From Ardenticatenales bacterium (GTDB lineage Bacteria > Chloroflexota > Anaerolineae > Promineifilales > Promineifilaceae): a DNA stretch of 64,000 nucleotides. The stretch is taken from contig JACKBL010000006.1 in assembly GCA_020634515.1 (NCBI GenBank), positions 1 to 64,000 on the forward strand, given 5' to 3'. This document shows positions 15,444 through 24,111 of this stretch, piece after piece; the stretch's first letter is position 1; every line of letters begins with the position of its first letter. A model generated the notes under the pieces. It worked only from the letters and a program-made list of their open reading frames with translations. It did no database searches and was not told the DNA's origin. Both the position numbers and the translations under genes were made by a program.

Positions 15444-17120
15444 ATGCTGGAAATTATGAACGTGATACAGGTATTGAACGATGCCAGATGGTACGATTTG
15501 ACACAGGCATTGAGCATCTTCACGCCTCCCTGGCCGGGTGAAATGCCCTTGCAAGTCCACTTCTTCAAGCGGCTCACCGGTTCCTGGGGGGGCGGGCAGG
15601 GGGCCAACGGGCAGCTCATCGAGTGGAGCAACAACACCGGCACGCACCTCGTCGGTCCGCGTGCCTTCCACTCCGGCGCGCGCGCCATCGCCGACATCCC
15701 CCTCACAGACCTTTGCGGCGAAGGCGTCGTCGTGGACCTCTCGGACGCTGTTTCCGATTACGGCTTCTATACCCCCGATATGATCACCAGCCGCGTCACC
15801 GTCAAAGAGGGTGACATCCTGATCATCAACACCGGGTATCACAAGTACGGTTGGGACCAGCCCGACGTACCTAACCCGGAGGCGCAAGGGGGCATTGAGA
15901 ACAAAGAGTTCGGCTACTACGTGCGCCATCCGGGGCCGTCGCCCGACTTCTTCCCCTGGGCGCTGGAAATGAAGCTCAAACTGGTGGGCGTGGATTGTGG
16001 CAGTGCCGAGCATCCTATGAACACGAATATTCGCTACGCCCACGCGCGCGAGTTCCAGAAGGCGGAAGCGAAGCTGCAACGGGAATATGGCAAAACGTGG
16101 GACGAGATGTTCCCGCCGGAAGCGTATCATCACCTGACCCATGTCGTGATGCCCCGGTCGGGTCTGCTGCTGGCGGAATCATTGGGTGGGCAGATAGGCG
16201 AACTGGGCGACCGGCGCGCCTGGATCATGATCCAACCGATCCCTTTCATGGAAGTGGAATCCGCCTGGTGTCGCGCTGCTGCTTTGCAGCCACCGACCGG
16301 CATGACCGAAGAGGCGTTTTTTGCCTTCATGGGTGGCCTGGAAATGCTGGATATGACGCTGCCGTTTAGTGTGCAGACGCCGCAGTGGGCGAATTATGAG
16401 CCGTTGAGCGTGAAGTATACGAAACGGGTGGGGGGGCAGTACTTTGGGCTGGGGCGCAATAATGCGCATTGTCGCGCGAGTTTCCATCTGGCTTCCCATA
16501 TGGACGGGGAGAAACATTTCCATAGTGCCGGCAAAACCATCGGTCAAATGCCGTTCGATTACTGGTTTGGTCCTGGCGTCATCGCCGACATCTCCCACCT
16601 CGTCAGCGACAGCAGCGTTTACACCCCCGCCATGATCGAGAGCGTCGTGGACGTCCAACCCGGCGACATCCTCATCGTCAAAACCGGCTACTACCGCTAC
16701 GGCTGGAACAGCCCGGACTCCGATGAGTTCCGCTACATGATCAAGCACCCCGGCCCCTCCCCCGACTTCGCCGACTGGTGTCTGCGGAAGCAAATCAAGT
16801 GGCTCGCCGTCGATTGCGTAGCCATGGAACACCCTATGAACACCATTCAACGCCTCTGGCATCCCCAAACGTTCGCCGAAGCCAACGCCAAACTACAAGC
16901 GCAATACGGCAAAGATTGGGACGAGATGTATCCCCTGGACAGATATTACCAGGACATGCACCTCAACCTGTTCCCCAAAGGCATCGTCCACGCGGAAAAC
17001 CTGGGCCGCGACATCGCCCAGGCGCCCAGCGGGCGCACCTTCATCGCTGCCTTCATCCAGAAAGGTATGGAACTCGCTTCCTGCTGGGGACGCTTTGTGG
17101 CATTTACGGAAAAGATTTAG
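15444..17120 (+). CDS. two-domain cyclase family protein with a degenerate N-terminal half
   Basis: A 558-residue tandem fusion of two PF04199 cyclase domains (about 15-290 and 300-555), roughly twice the family length. The C-terminal domain keeps the metal ligands (His348, His352, Asp354, His358 in FHLASHMDGEKHF). The N-terminal domain aligns as NTGTHLVGPRAF: the first His is Asn64, the Asp is Val70 and the last His is Ala74, so only His68 remains. One half is therefore probably structural or regulatory. The start could be 15444 or 15456; neither ribosome binding site is decisive. The stop codon directly abuts the GxxExxY element. Confidence 0.85.
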   Translation: MLEIMNVIQVLNDARWYDLTQALSIFTPPWPGEMPLQVHFFKRLTGSWGGGQGANGQLIEWSNNTGTHLVGPRAFHSGARAIADIPLTDLCGEGVVVDLSDAVSDYGFYTPDMITSRVTVKEGDILIINTGYHKYGWDQPDVPNPEAQGGIENKEFGYYVRHPGPSPDFFPWALEMKLKLVGVDCGSAEHPMNTNIRYAHAREFQKAEAKLQREYGKTWDEMFPPEAYHHLTHVVMPRSGLLLAESLGGQIGELGDRRAWIMIQPIPFMEVESAWCRAAALQPPTGMTEEAFFAFMGGLEMLDMTLPFSVQTPQWANYEPLSVKYTKRVGGQYFGLGRNNAHCRASFHLASHMDGEKHFHSAGKTIGQMPFDYWFGPGVIADISHLVSDSSVYTPAMIESVVDVQPGDILIVKTGYYRYGWNSPDSDEFRYMIKHPGPSPDFADWCLRKQIKWLAVDCVAMEHPMNTIQRLWHPQTFAEANAKLQAQYGKDWDEMYPLDRYYQDMHLNLFPKGIVHAENLGRDIAQAPSGRTFIAAFIQKGMELASCWGRFVAFTEKI

Positions 17121-17666
17121 CCACGAATTGCACGAATTGGACGAATTTATGATTGCTGTTTCAAAGTGGGGATTCCCCTGTGGTGAAGGGCTTGCAGAGG
17201 GGATGTAACAGGCGTGGGTACGTGAGCAAATGAGGGGTATTTGTGGCTGAAATCCTTTATAAAGAGCTGTCTTACCAAGTCGTTGGGGCGGCAATGGAAG
17301 TGCATCGGCTCCTGGGCGGTGGTTTTCTGGAAAAAGTATATCAGGTATCATTGGCTCACGAATTGAGGTTGCGCCAGGTTCCTCATGAGCAATACAAGGT
17401 TTTGCCCGTCTATTACAAGGATTTGCTGGTTGGCCAGTATGAGGCGGATTTTGTCATAGCAGACAGGATCATCGTGGAGATTAAGGCTGTTTCTCAATTT
17501 CATGCCAGACATGAAGCACAAGCGCGCAACTATCTCGCGGCGACTCGTCTTCGGCTGGCAATCTTACTCAATTTCGGTGCGGAATCTTTGCAGCAGAAGC
17601 GTGTTGTGCGATGAGCAAATTTCGGGTCAAAAGCTCAAAATTCGTGTAAATTCGTGCAATTCGTGG
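17121..17666. mobile_element. GxxExxY gene bounded by CACGAATT inverted repeats
   Basis: The left end CCACGAATTGCACGAATT (17121-17138) is repeated exactly as its reverse complement at 17649-17666. Similarity continues inward (ACGAATTT on both sides, one base of length difference). The pair encloses only the GxxExxY gene. The left arm begins at the first base after the cyclase stop codon, and the right arm ends 17 nt before the hydroxylase large-subunit ATG. It looks like an inserted cassette between two genes. Mobility is inferred; no target duplication was identified. Confidence 0.5.
17243..17614 (+). CDS. GxxExxY protein (PD-(D/E)xK nuclease-like)
   Basis: A 123-residue member of PF13366. 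The name motif is GFLEKVY at 27-33. A nuclease-like core follows with Asp69 (YEADF) and Glu79-x-Lys81 (VEIKAV). It starts with GTG at 17243. The biological role of the family is unknown; members occur in many copies in environmental bacteria. Here it is the only gene between two inverted repeats, its composition is less GC-rich than the flanking genes, and it contains no TGCCGGCA octamer. Confidence 0.88.
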   Translation: MAEILYKELSYQVVGAAMEVHRLLGGGFLEKVYQVSLAHELRLRQVPHEQYKVLPVYYKDLLVGQYEADFVIADRIIVEIKAVSQFHARHEAQARNYLAATRLRLAILLNFGAESLQQKRVVR

Positions 17667-17683
17667 CAAAAAGGTAACAAGAT

Positions 17684-20029
17684 ATGGCGACACAGTTTTT
17701 TGGTGAGCGGATTAAGCGGAATGAAGACCCGCGCCTGTTGATGGGGCAGGCGTTGTTCGTGGATGATGTGCAGTTGGCGGGGATGGCGCACGTGGCATTT
17801 GTGCGCAGCCCATATGCCCATGCGCGCATTCTCTCCATTGACGCCGAGGCGGCGCGCACAAAAGAAGGGGTGTATGCGGTGTACACCGCCGCCGACCTGG
17901 GCGATTATTGGCAGCATGGTCCCCTCCTCGTGTCGCCGCCGCCGATCAAGGACATCGTGTTTCACGAGCGGACGCAGGTGCCGCTGGCGAAGGAGAAGGT
18001 GCGCCATTTAGGGGAGATTGTGGCCATGGTGGTGGCGGAGAGCCGCTACGTGGCCGAGGACGCGGCGGCGGAGGTGTGGGTGGACTATGAGCCAGTTGGG
18101 GCGGTTACGGACCTGGAAGCGGCCCTCTCGGTGGATTCCCCACTCGTTCACGATGACCTTGACGGCAACATCGGTGCGCACGTCGTGCAGAGTAGAGGCA
18201 ACTACGCACAGGCGCGCCGGCAAGCCCACACCGTCATCAAACGCCGCTTTGTTTATGATCACGGCACGGCTGCCGCCATGGAAAACCGGGGCGTTGTCGC
18301 CGAATGGGACCGCCGCGCCCACCGGCTGACCATCTGGGACACGACGCAGGCCCCCATCCCCATCCGCAATGGGCTGGCCGCCATGCTTGGCCTCTCCGAA
18401 AAACAGGTGCGCGTCATTGCTCCCTTCATTGGCGGCGGCTTTGGCCCCAAAATCATGATGTTTTACCCGGAGGAGATGCTTATCCCCTGGGCCGCCATCC
18501 AGCTCGACCGCCCCGTCAAATGGATTGAGGACCGCGCTGAGAATTTTGTGGCTACCACGCAGGAGCGTGGCCAGGTACACGAAGCGGAAATCGCCCTGGA
18601 CGGTGAGGGGCATATCCTGGGCGTGTCCGACACGTTTTTGCACGACGGCGGCGCGTACATGCCCTATGGCCTGACCGTGCCTATCAACAGTCAGTGTACG
18701 CTGCTGGGACCCTACCACATTCCCAACTACTACTCCGAATTCAAAGCCATTTTCACCAACAAACCCATCGTCACGCCCTATCGGGGAGCCGGGCGGCAAC
18801 ATGGCGTGTTCGTGATTGAGCGGCTGCTGGACCTGGGGGCAAAGGCGCTGGGGGTGGATCGGGCGGAAATTCGGCGGCGCAACTTCATCCCGCCCGATGC
18901 TTTCCCCTACAACAACGAAATCATCTACCAGGATTTTGCGCCGCTGGTGTACGATAGCGGCAATTATGAGCCGGTGCTGGACAAGGCGCTGGACATGATC
19001 GGCTATCATGCGTTCATCGCGGAGACACAGCCCCGCCTGCGCGCCGAGGGGCGTCACGTGGGCATTGGCATTGTGGCCTACGTGGAAGGTACGGGCATTG
19101 GCCCGTATGAGGGGGCGCGCGTGCAGGTGCAATCCAGCGGCAAGGTCTCCGTGGCCACCGGGGTGGGCACGCAGGGGCAGGGGCATTTCACCAGCTTTGC
19201 CCAGATTGTGGCGGATCAGGTGGGCGTGGACGTGCGCGATGTGGAACTGGTGACGGGGGATACGGACCAGTTTTATTGGGGCGCGGGCACGTTTGCCAGC
19301 CGCGGCGCGGTTGTCGCCGGTAATGCCATCAATGAAGCTGCGCGTGATGTGCGCCGGAAGATTCTGCGCCTGGCCGGCGAGCAGTTGGAGGCGGCGGAGG
19401 AGGACCTGGAACTGGCGCGGGGCCGGGTGAGCGTGCGCGGCGTGCCGGATCGCTACGTGACGTTGGGCGAACTGGCGCAGCAGGCCAATCCCCTGCGTGG
19501 CGCGGTGAAGCCGGGCACGGAGCCAGGACTGGAGGCGACCAATTACTTCGGCCCGGAACGGGGGGCTACGGCCAGCGGCGTCCACGCGATGATCGTGGAA
19601 GTGGACCCGGAGACGATGCTGGTGGACGTGCTGAAATATGTGGTCGTCCATGACTGTGGGCGCGTGATCAACCCGCTCATTTTGGATGGGCAGATTCACG
19701 GCGGCGTGGCGCAGGGGTTGGGCAATGCCTTTTACGAAGAATTGGTGTTTGACGAGAGTGGGCAATTGTTGACGGGATCGTTCATGGATTATCTGCTGCC
19801 CACCTCGCTGGATGTGCCCCGCGTGGAGGTGGGGCATGAGGTGACGCCATCGCCGCTGAATCCGCTGGGCGTGAAAGGGGCGGGGGAGGCGGGGGCGATC
19901 CCGGTAGGACCGTTGTTTGCGCAGGCGGTGGAGGATGCGCTGCGGATTCCCGCGCTGGAGTTGAACTCGATTCCGCTGCATCCCAGCCGCCTGTGGGAAA
20001 TCGCGCGGCAGGCAAGGGCAGGCGTATGA
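17684..20029 (+). CDS. molybdenum-binding large subunit, xanthine dehydrogenase family
   Basis: A 781-residue large subunit carrying the molybdopterin cofactor. The a/b-hammerhead domain is at about 15-125 and two Mo-binding domains follow. The active-site loop reads TPYRGAGR (364-371), not the AYRCSFR of true aerobic CO dehydrogenase, so it is a general hydroxylase. The catalytic Glu735 lies in KGAGEAG. Its FAD and 2Fe-2S partners are 16 kb upstream (328-1697), an unusual split. The antiporter start overlaps its stop (ATGA). It likely hydroxylates a heteroaromatic or purine-like substrate. No octamer occurs in its 2.3 kb. Confidence 0.92.
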   Translation: MATQFFGERIKRNEDPRLLMGQALFVDDVQLAGMAHVAFVRSPYAHARILSIDAEAARTKEGVYAVYTAADLGDYWQHGPLLVSPPPIKDIVFHERTQVPLAKEKVRHLGEIVAMVVAESRYVAEDAAAEVWVDYEPVGAVTDLEAALSVDSPLVHDDLDGNIGAHVVQSRGNYAQARRQAHTVIKRRFVYDHGTAAAMENRGVVAEWDRRAHRLTIWDTTQAPIPIRNGLAAMLGLSEKQVRVIAPFIGGGFGPKIMMFYPEEMLIPWAAIQLDRPVKWIEDRAENFVATTQERGQVHEAEIALDGEGHILGVSDTFLHDGGAYMPYGLTVPINSQCTLLGPYHIPNYYSEFKAIFTNKPIVTPYRGAGRQHGVFVIERLLDLGAKALGVDRAEIRRRNFIPPDAFPYNNEIIYQDFAPLVYDSGNYEPVLDKALDMIGYHAFIAETQPRLRAEGRHVGIGIVAYVEGTGIGPYEGARVQVQSSGKVSVATGVGTQGQGHFTSFAQIVADQVGVDVRDVELVTGDTDQFYWGAGTFASRGAVVAGNAINEAARDVRRKILRLAGEQLEAAEEDLELARGRVSVRGVPDRYVTLGELAQQANPLRGAVKPGTEPGLEATNYFGPERGATASGVHAMIVEVDPETMLVDVLKYVVVHDCGRVINPLILDGQIHGGVAQGLGNAFYEELVFDESGQLLTGSFMDYLLPTSLDVPRVEVGHEVTPSPLNPLGVKGAGEAGAIPVGPLFAQAVEDALRIPALELNSIPLHPSRLWEIARQARAGV

Positions 20030-21267
20030 ACGAGATGGCACATCAGGATTTGGTCGCGTTTTTCCTGCGCACGGGGGTGATGCTGGCGGCGGCGTTGCTG
20101 TGTGGGCAGCTTATGCGCCGTGTGCATCAGCCGCGCGTGTTGGGGGAGCTGGTTGCCGGCATTTTCCTCGGACCAACCGTTTTCGGCGCATTATTTCCCC
20201 GATTGTCGGCGGCGCTGCTGCCGGCATCTTCCTCCGTCATCGCCGCGCAAGACATCATGCTGCAAATCGGCATGTTATTCTTCCTCTTCGTCGCCGGGCT
20301 GGAAGTCAACCTCCCCCACCTGCGCCGCAATAGCCGTGCCGTCATCCTGACCAGCGTTGCCGGCATCACCATTCCCTTTGCCCTCGGAGCCGCCGCCGTC
20401 CTCCTCTTCCCCCGCCTCTGGGGGCCACAGGCGACCACCTCCGGCATCACCTTCGTCCTCTTCATTGGGGCCGCCCTTTCCATCAGCGCCTTGCCCGTGA
20501 TTGCCCGCATCTTCATGGACCTGAACCTGCTCAACCAGCCCATCGGCGGCATCGTTTTGGCCGCGGCCACCGTCAACGACCTGATCGGCTGGGCTTTGTT
20601 TACGGTGGTGCTGGGGCAATTTGTGCCGGCATCTGCTTCCCACGGCATCGGCGTAACCCTCCTACTCCTCGTCCTCTTCACCATCACCGTGCTGGCCCTG
20701 GGGCGATACGTCGGCGGCCCCATCCTCCACTGGCTGCGCCGCACCCTCGCCTGGCCCAGCGGCTTCATCAGCGTCACCGCCGTCCTCATCCTCTTGGGCG
20801 CGGCTATCGCCGAGGGGATCGGCATCCACGCCATCTTTGGCGCCTTCCTCGTGGGCGTGGCGTTGGGCCAGGTCGTCGAAAAAGAAAACGAAGCCCACGA
20901 CGTCATTTATCAGTTCGCCGTTAGCTTCTTCGCGCCCCTCTACTTCGTCTCCGTAGGACTCAAAGCGGACTTCGCCGCCAATTTTGATGTGGGACTGGTG
21001 CTGTTCGTGCTGGCGGTGGCTACCGTGGGCAAAATTGCCGGGTCCAGTCTGGGCGCACGCCTGGGCGGTATGTCCGGGCGAGAAGCGTTGGCGATTGGCG
21101 TGGGCATGAACGCGCGCGGCGCCATGGAGATGATTCTGGCCACGGTCGCCCTTGATTATGGCATCATCGACGAACGCCTCTTCGTCGCCCTGGTGACCAT
21201 GGCCCTCGTCACCTCCTTCCTCAGCGGCCCCATTCTGCCGCGCCTCCTGGCGCGTCCCCAACCGTGA
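20026..21267 (+). CDS. Kef-type (CPA2) cation:proton antiporter
   Basis: A 413-residue integral membrane protein with about 12 hydrophobic segments, typical of Na+/H+ or K+/H+ exchangers of the CPA2 family. Family-like blocks include PRVLGELVAGIFLGPTVFG near the N-terminus, the conserved AAATVNDLIGWAL (site of the transport Asp) and GVGMNARGAMEMILA. It lacks the nucleotide-binding C-terminal domain of KefB/KefC. Its ATG overlaps the stop of the hydroxylase large subunit, and its stop overlaps the GTG of the DUF2877 gene. The three form a translationally coupled unit, so ion exchange appears tied to the pathway. Confidence 0.9.
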   Translation: MNEMAHQDLVAFFLRTGVMLAAALLCGQLMRRVHQPRVLGELVAGIFLGPTVFGALFPRLSAALLPASSSVIAAQDIMLQIGMLFFLFVAGLEVNLPHLRRNSRAVILTSVAGITIPFALGAAAVLLFPRLWGPQATTSGITFVLFIGAALSISALPVIARIFMDLNLLNQPIGGIVLAAATVNDLIGWALFTVVLGQFVPASASHGIGVTLLLLVLFTITVLALGRYVGGPILHWLRRTLAWPSGFISVTAVLILLGAAIAEGIGIHAIFGAFLVGVALGQVVEKENEAHDVIYQFAVSFFAPLYFVSVGLKADFAANFDVGLVLFVLAVATVGKIAGSSLGARLGGMSGREALAIGVGMNARGAMEMILATVALDYGIIDERLFVALVTMALVTSFLSGPILPRLLARPQP

Positions 21268-22097
21268 CGATTCTTTCCGCGAAGATCATTAGCCTCCCTG
21301 CCTGGTGCTGGCTGCGAAACACCCGACAGGCCACCGTGCACGCCGCCTTTGCGCAGGCGGCCAATTTCGTTAACGATCAGGGCGATTGGTTGTCGCTGAC
21401 CGTGCCCGCCGTGGGCGTGGGACCGTTTGGCGCGATTGTGCCGCTGGCGCAGGGGGATTGGCGTGATTGGTTGCGGCCGGGAATGCCGGCATTCATCCAT
21501 CAGCAAACCTTATCAGCCGGAAACCTCTCCGTGCAGTTTGGCGCGGCGGCATTGTGGGACCCGCGCCCCGATTGGGAGCGGGTTTCCCGGTCCGCGCCGG
21601 CCGCGTTCTGGATGGACATGGCCGCGCGGCTGCCTCCCTTTAGCCTGTATCACCAGCCCTACGCGGCGCGGGTGCAGGCGGCGCTGGCGGAACTGGACGC
21701 CGGCTTGCGTGCCGGGCAGGTAAGCCGGTGTGCGCGCGCGGCAGGTCAGTTAGGCGGCCTGGGACCGGGCCTCACGCCGGCGGGGGATGATTTCCTGCTG
21801 GGGGTGATGATTGCCTTGCGCCTGGGCTGGCCTGCCGGGGACGCGCAGGCATTCTCGATGGCCATGGTGGACACGGTTTGCCCGCGCACGAGCGCCCTTT
21901 CGGCGGCGTGGCTCAAGGCGGCGGCGGCGGGCGAGGTTGCCGACCATTGGCACGATCTGCTGCGGGTGATGGTGGCCGGGGATAAGGAGCAAATGCCGGC
22001 AGCCCTGCAAGCAGTCCTGTCCCTGGGAGCATCCTCCGGCGCGGATGCCCTGGCCGGTTTTGTATGGGCCGGACAGATTCTTTTTCCTGTGCCGTGA
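21264..22097 (+). CDS. ylbF: YlbF/AllH-type DUF2877 subunit of oxamate carbamoyltransferase
   Basis: A 277-residue DUF2877 protein with the family signature GGLGPGLTPAGDDFLLG (about 169-185), probably part of a phosphate or carboxylate binding site. It begins with GTG overlapping the antiporter stop (GTGA). With fdrA (7147) and ylbE (12201) it completes the AllFGH set. In E. coli these genes are contiguous; here they are spread over 15 kb but all on the + strand. No carbamate kinase, the usual next step, is seen in the window. Confidence 0.82.
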   Translation: MTILSAKIISLPAWCWLRNTRQATVHAAFAQAANFVNDQGDWLSLTVPAVGVGPFGAIVPLAQGDWRDWLRPGMPAFIHQQTLSAGNLSVQFGAAALWDPRPDWERVSRSAPAAFWMDMAARLPPFSLYHQPYAARVQAALAELDAGLRAGQVSRCARAAGQLGGLGPGLTPAGDDFLLGVMIALRLGWPAGDAQAFSMAMVDTVCPRTSALSAAWLKAAAAGEVADHWHDLLRVMVAGDKEQMPAALQAVLSLGASSGADALAGFVWAGQILFPVP

Positions 22098-22131
22098 TGG
22101 CCCTCGCTCCTGGTAAACCGAGCCACGTCAC

Positions 22132-23046
22132 TCAATAGATTTCGGGGACGAAGGTCTGGTCTTCCATGGGGGGGCGAATGTAGCCGCTGGCGTCCTGGGG
22201 CGGTGGCAGTTCGATAATGCCGGGGACGACGTCCTCATAAGGGATCATGCTCAGGATGTGGCTGATGCAGTTGAGGCGGGCTTTTCGCTTGTCATCCGCG
22301 TTGACGATGTACCAGGGGCATTGCTTGATGTCCGTGTAGTCGAGCATGGCGTCTTTTGCTTTGGAGTACTCGACCCACCGCTGGCGGGATTCCAGGTCCA
22401 TGGGGCTGATCTTCCATCGCTTGGTGGTGGTGTGGACGCGGGACTGAAAGCGGTGTTCCTGTTCTTCGCGGCTGATGGAGAAGTAGTATTTGATCAGGAG
22501 GATGCCGGAACGGACAAGCATTCGTTCAAACTGGGGGCAGGAGCGCATGAATTCACGGTATTCCTCTTCGGTGCAGAAGCCCATGACGTGTTCCACGAGG
22601 GCGCGGTTGTACCAACTGCGGTCAAAGAGGACCATTTCGCCGGCTGCCGGCAAATGCTGCGCATAACGCTGGAAGTACCACTGTGTCTTTTCCCGCTCCG
22701 TGGGGACGCCCAGGGCCACGACGCGCACAATACGGGGATTGGTGCGCTCCGTAATCGTTTTGATCACGCCTCCTTTGCCGGCAGCGTCCCGCCCCTCAAA
22801 CAACACCACCACGCGCAGTCCTTGATCCTTGACCCAGTATTGCAGCTTGACCAGTTCTTCTTGCAGACGTTTGATTTCATTTTCGTAGAAATGCTTGCGT
22901 AGGCGTCCGTTTTTCTTGTAGCGTGGGTCTTTGTCTGGTTTTTCGGTGATGGCCGTGTCCTTTTTGCTTTTTTCGGCGGGCGTGGGGCTTTCTTTCATTT
23001 CGTCATCGTCATCTTCAATGAACAAGGGGCTGTCAGGATCCGTCAT
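22132..23046 (-). CDS. ppk2: polyphosphate kinase 2 family protein
   Basis: A 304-residue PPK2, which transfers phosphate between polyphosphate and nucleoside di- or monophosphates. The Walker A loop FEGRDAAGKGG lies at 83-93, and DRSWYNRALVEHVMGF (about 141-156) carries the Walker B/lid residues. The first 45 residues are an acidic, low-complexity extension (EDDDDE), not part of the enzyme core. The gene is convergent with ylbF (35 nt gap) and divergent from the NmrA-like gene. A single-domain enzyme of this length fits class I or III; which one cannot be decided here. Confidence 0.93.
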   Translation of the reverse strand: MTDPDSPLFIEDDDDEMKESPTPAEKSKKDTAITEKPDKDPRYKKNGRLRKHFYENEIKRLQEELVKLQYWVKDQGLRVVVLFEGRDAAGKGGVIKTITERTNPRIVRVVALGVPTEREKTQWYFQRYAQHLPAAGEMVLFDRSWYNRALVEHVMGFCTEEEYREFMRSCPQFERMLVRSGILLIKYYFSISREEQEHRFQSRVHTTTKRWKISPMDLESRQRWVEYSKAKDAMLDYTDIKQCPWYIVNADDKRKARLNCISHILSMIPYEDVVPGIIELPPPQDASGYIRPPMEDQTFVPEIY

Positions 23047-23240
23047 GCTTTCCTCCTGGCGATGGGTGAGAACAGTGTATAGGTGCGGTGGGTGGAAGCT
23101 GAACGTGGCCGGGCTGGTTTATGGGTAGAGGTGTGAGAACAATGCCGGCATCTTCCACAGTGCCACGACGCCGATTATAACATAAAATAGAACTCGATTG
23201 CCTTTACCACCCACTGACGACCCGTATCAGGAGATCCCCT

Positions 23241-24110
23241 GTGCAAAAGATCCTCATCACCGGCGCGGCGGGCAAAACCGGATTAGCCATCACGCAGGCC
23301 GTGGCCGCGCGCGGCGCGTTCGCGTGCGTCCTGGTGCGCCGCGAAGCGCAGGCGGCTGTCGCCCAGGCGCATGGCGCGTCCAGCGTCATCGTCGGCGATA
23401 TGGAAGACGCAGCCACCCTGCGCCTGGCGCTGGCGGACTGCCACGCCGTCTACCACATTTGCCCCAACATGCACCCACAGGAGGAGGCCATGGCAGAACG
23501 GTTGCTGGCGGCGGCGCGGGAAATGGGCGTGCGCCACATCGTCTACCATTCCGTGCTGCACCCGCAGGCGGAGGCCATGCCCCACCACTGGCGCAAAATG
23601 CGGGTGGAGGAGCAGCTTTTTACCCGCGGCATTCCTTTCACCATCTTGCAGCCTTGCGCCTACATGCAAAACATTCGCGGCGGTTGGGCCGGCATTGAAG
23701 CGGAAGGCGTGTACCGGGTTCCCTATCCCGTGACCACGCGCCTGAGCCTGGTGCATCTGGCGGACGTGGCCGACGTGGCGGCGCGGGTGTTGACGCAGCC
23801 AGGGCATGAGGGCGCCATCTACGAGTTGGTGGGGACGCCGGGGCTGGCGCAAACGGACGTGGCGGCGGCATTGAGCCGGGCGTTGGGGCGTGTGGTGCGG
23901 GCGGTCGAACTGCCGCTGGTGGATTGGGAAGCGCGGGCGCGCGCGAGTGGGCTGCGTGGCTATGCGCTGGACACGCTGCGCCAGATGTTTCGCTATTACG
24001 CGGACTATGGCATGGTGGGCAACCCGGCCGTCCTCACCATGCTGCTGGGGCGTGCGCCCACCTCTCTCGATGCCTACTGCGCGGAACTGGCGGCGCGGCG
24101 CGAGGAGTGA
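23241..24110 (+). CDS. NmrA-like NAD(P)-binding protein
   Basis: A 289-residue atypical short-chain dehydrogenase. The dinucleotide-binding loop GAAGKTG (8-14) follows the first strand KILIT. It has YHSVLHPQ in place of the usual catalytic Tyr/Lys layout, as in NmrA/HSCARG redox-sensor or quinone-reductase-like proteins. It starts with GTG preceded by AGGAG (23229-23233). The C-terminal half has the typical LADVADVAARVLTQPGHEG segment. Substrate unknown. It is convergent with the ABC transporter (stop codons 1 nt apart). Confidence 0.87.
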   Translation: MQKILITGAAGKTGLAITQAVAARGAFACVLVRREAQAAVAQAHGASSVIVGDMEDAATLRLALADCHAVYHICPNMHPQEEAMAERLLAAAREMGVRHIVYHSVLHPQAEAMPHHWRKMRVEEQLFTRGIPFTILQPCAYMQNIRGGWAGIEAEGVYRVPYPVTTRLSLVHLADVADVAARVLTQPGHEGAIYELVGTPGLAQTDVAAALSRALGRVVRAVELPLVDWEARARASGLRGYALDTLRQMFRYYADYGMVGNPAVLTMLLGRAPTSLDAYCAELAARREE

Positions 24111-24111
24111 C

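Noticed and set aside
17684..20029. Aerobic CO dehydrogenase large subunit
   Set aside because: The active-site loop is YRGAGR, without the Cys of the AYRCSFR loop that defines true CoxL.
18008..20041. 677-codon open frame opposite the hydroxylase large subunit
   Set aside because: Its His/Arg/Gln-rich translation is the antisense shadow of a clearly conserved gene; similar long shadows lie opposite 5750-6952, 7195-8754, 12105-13457 and 27294-28709.
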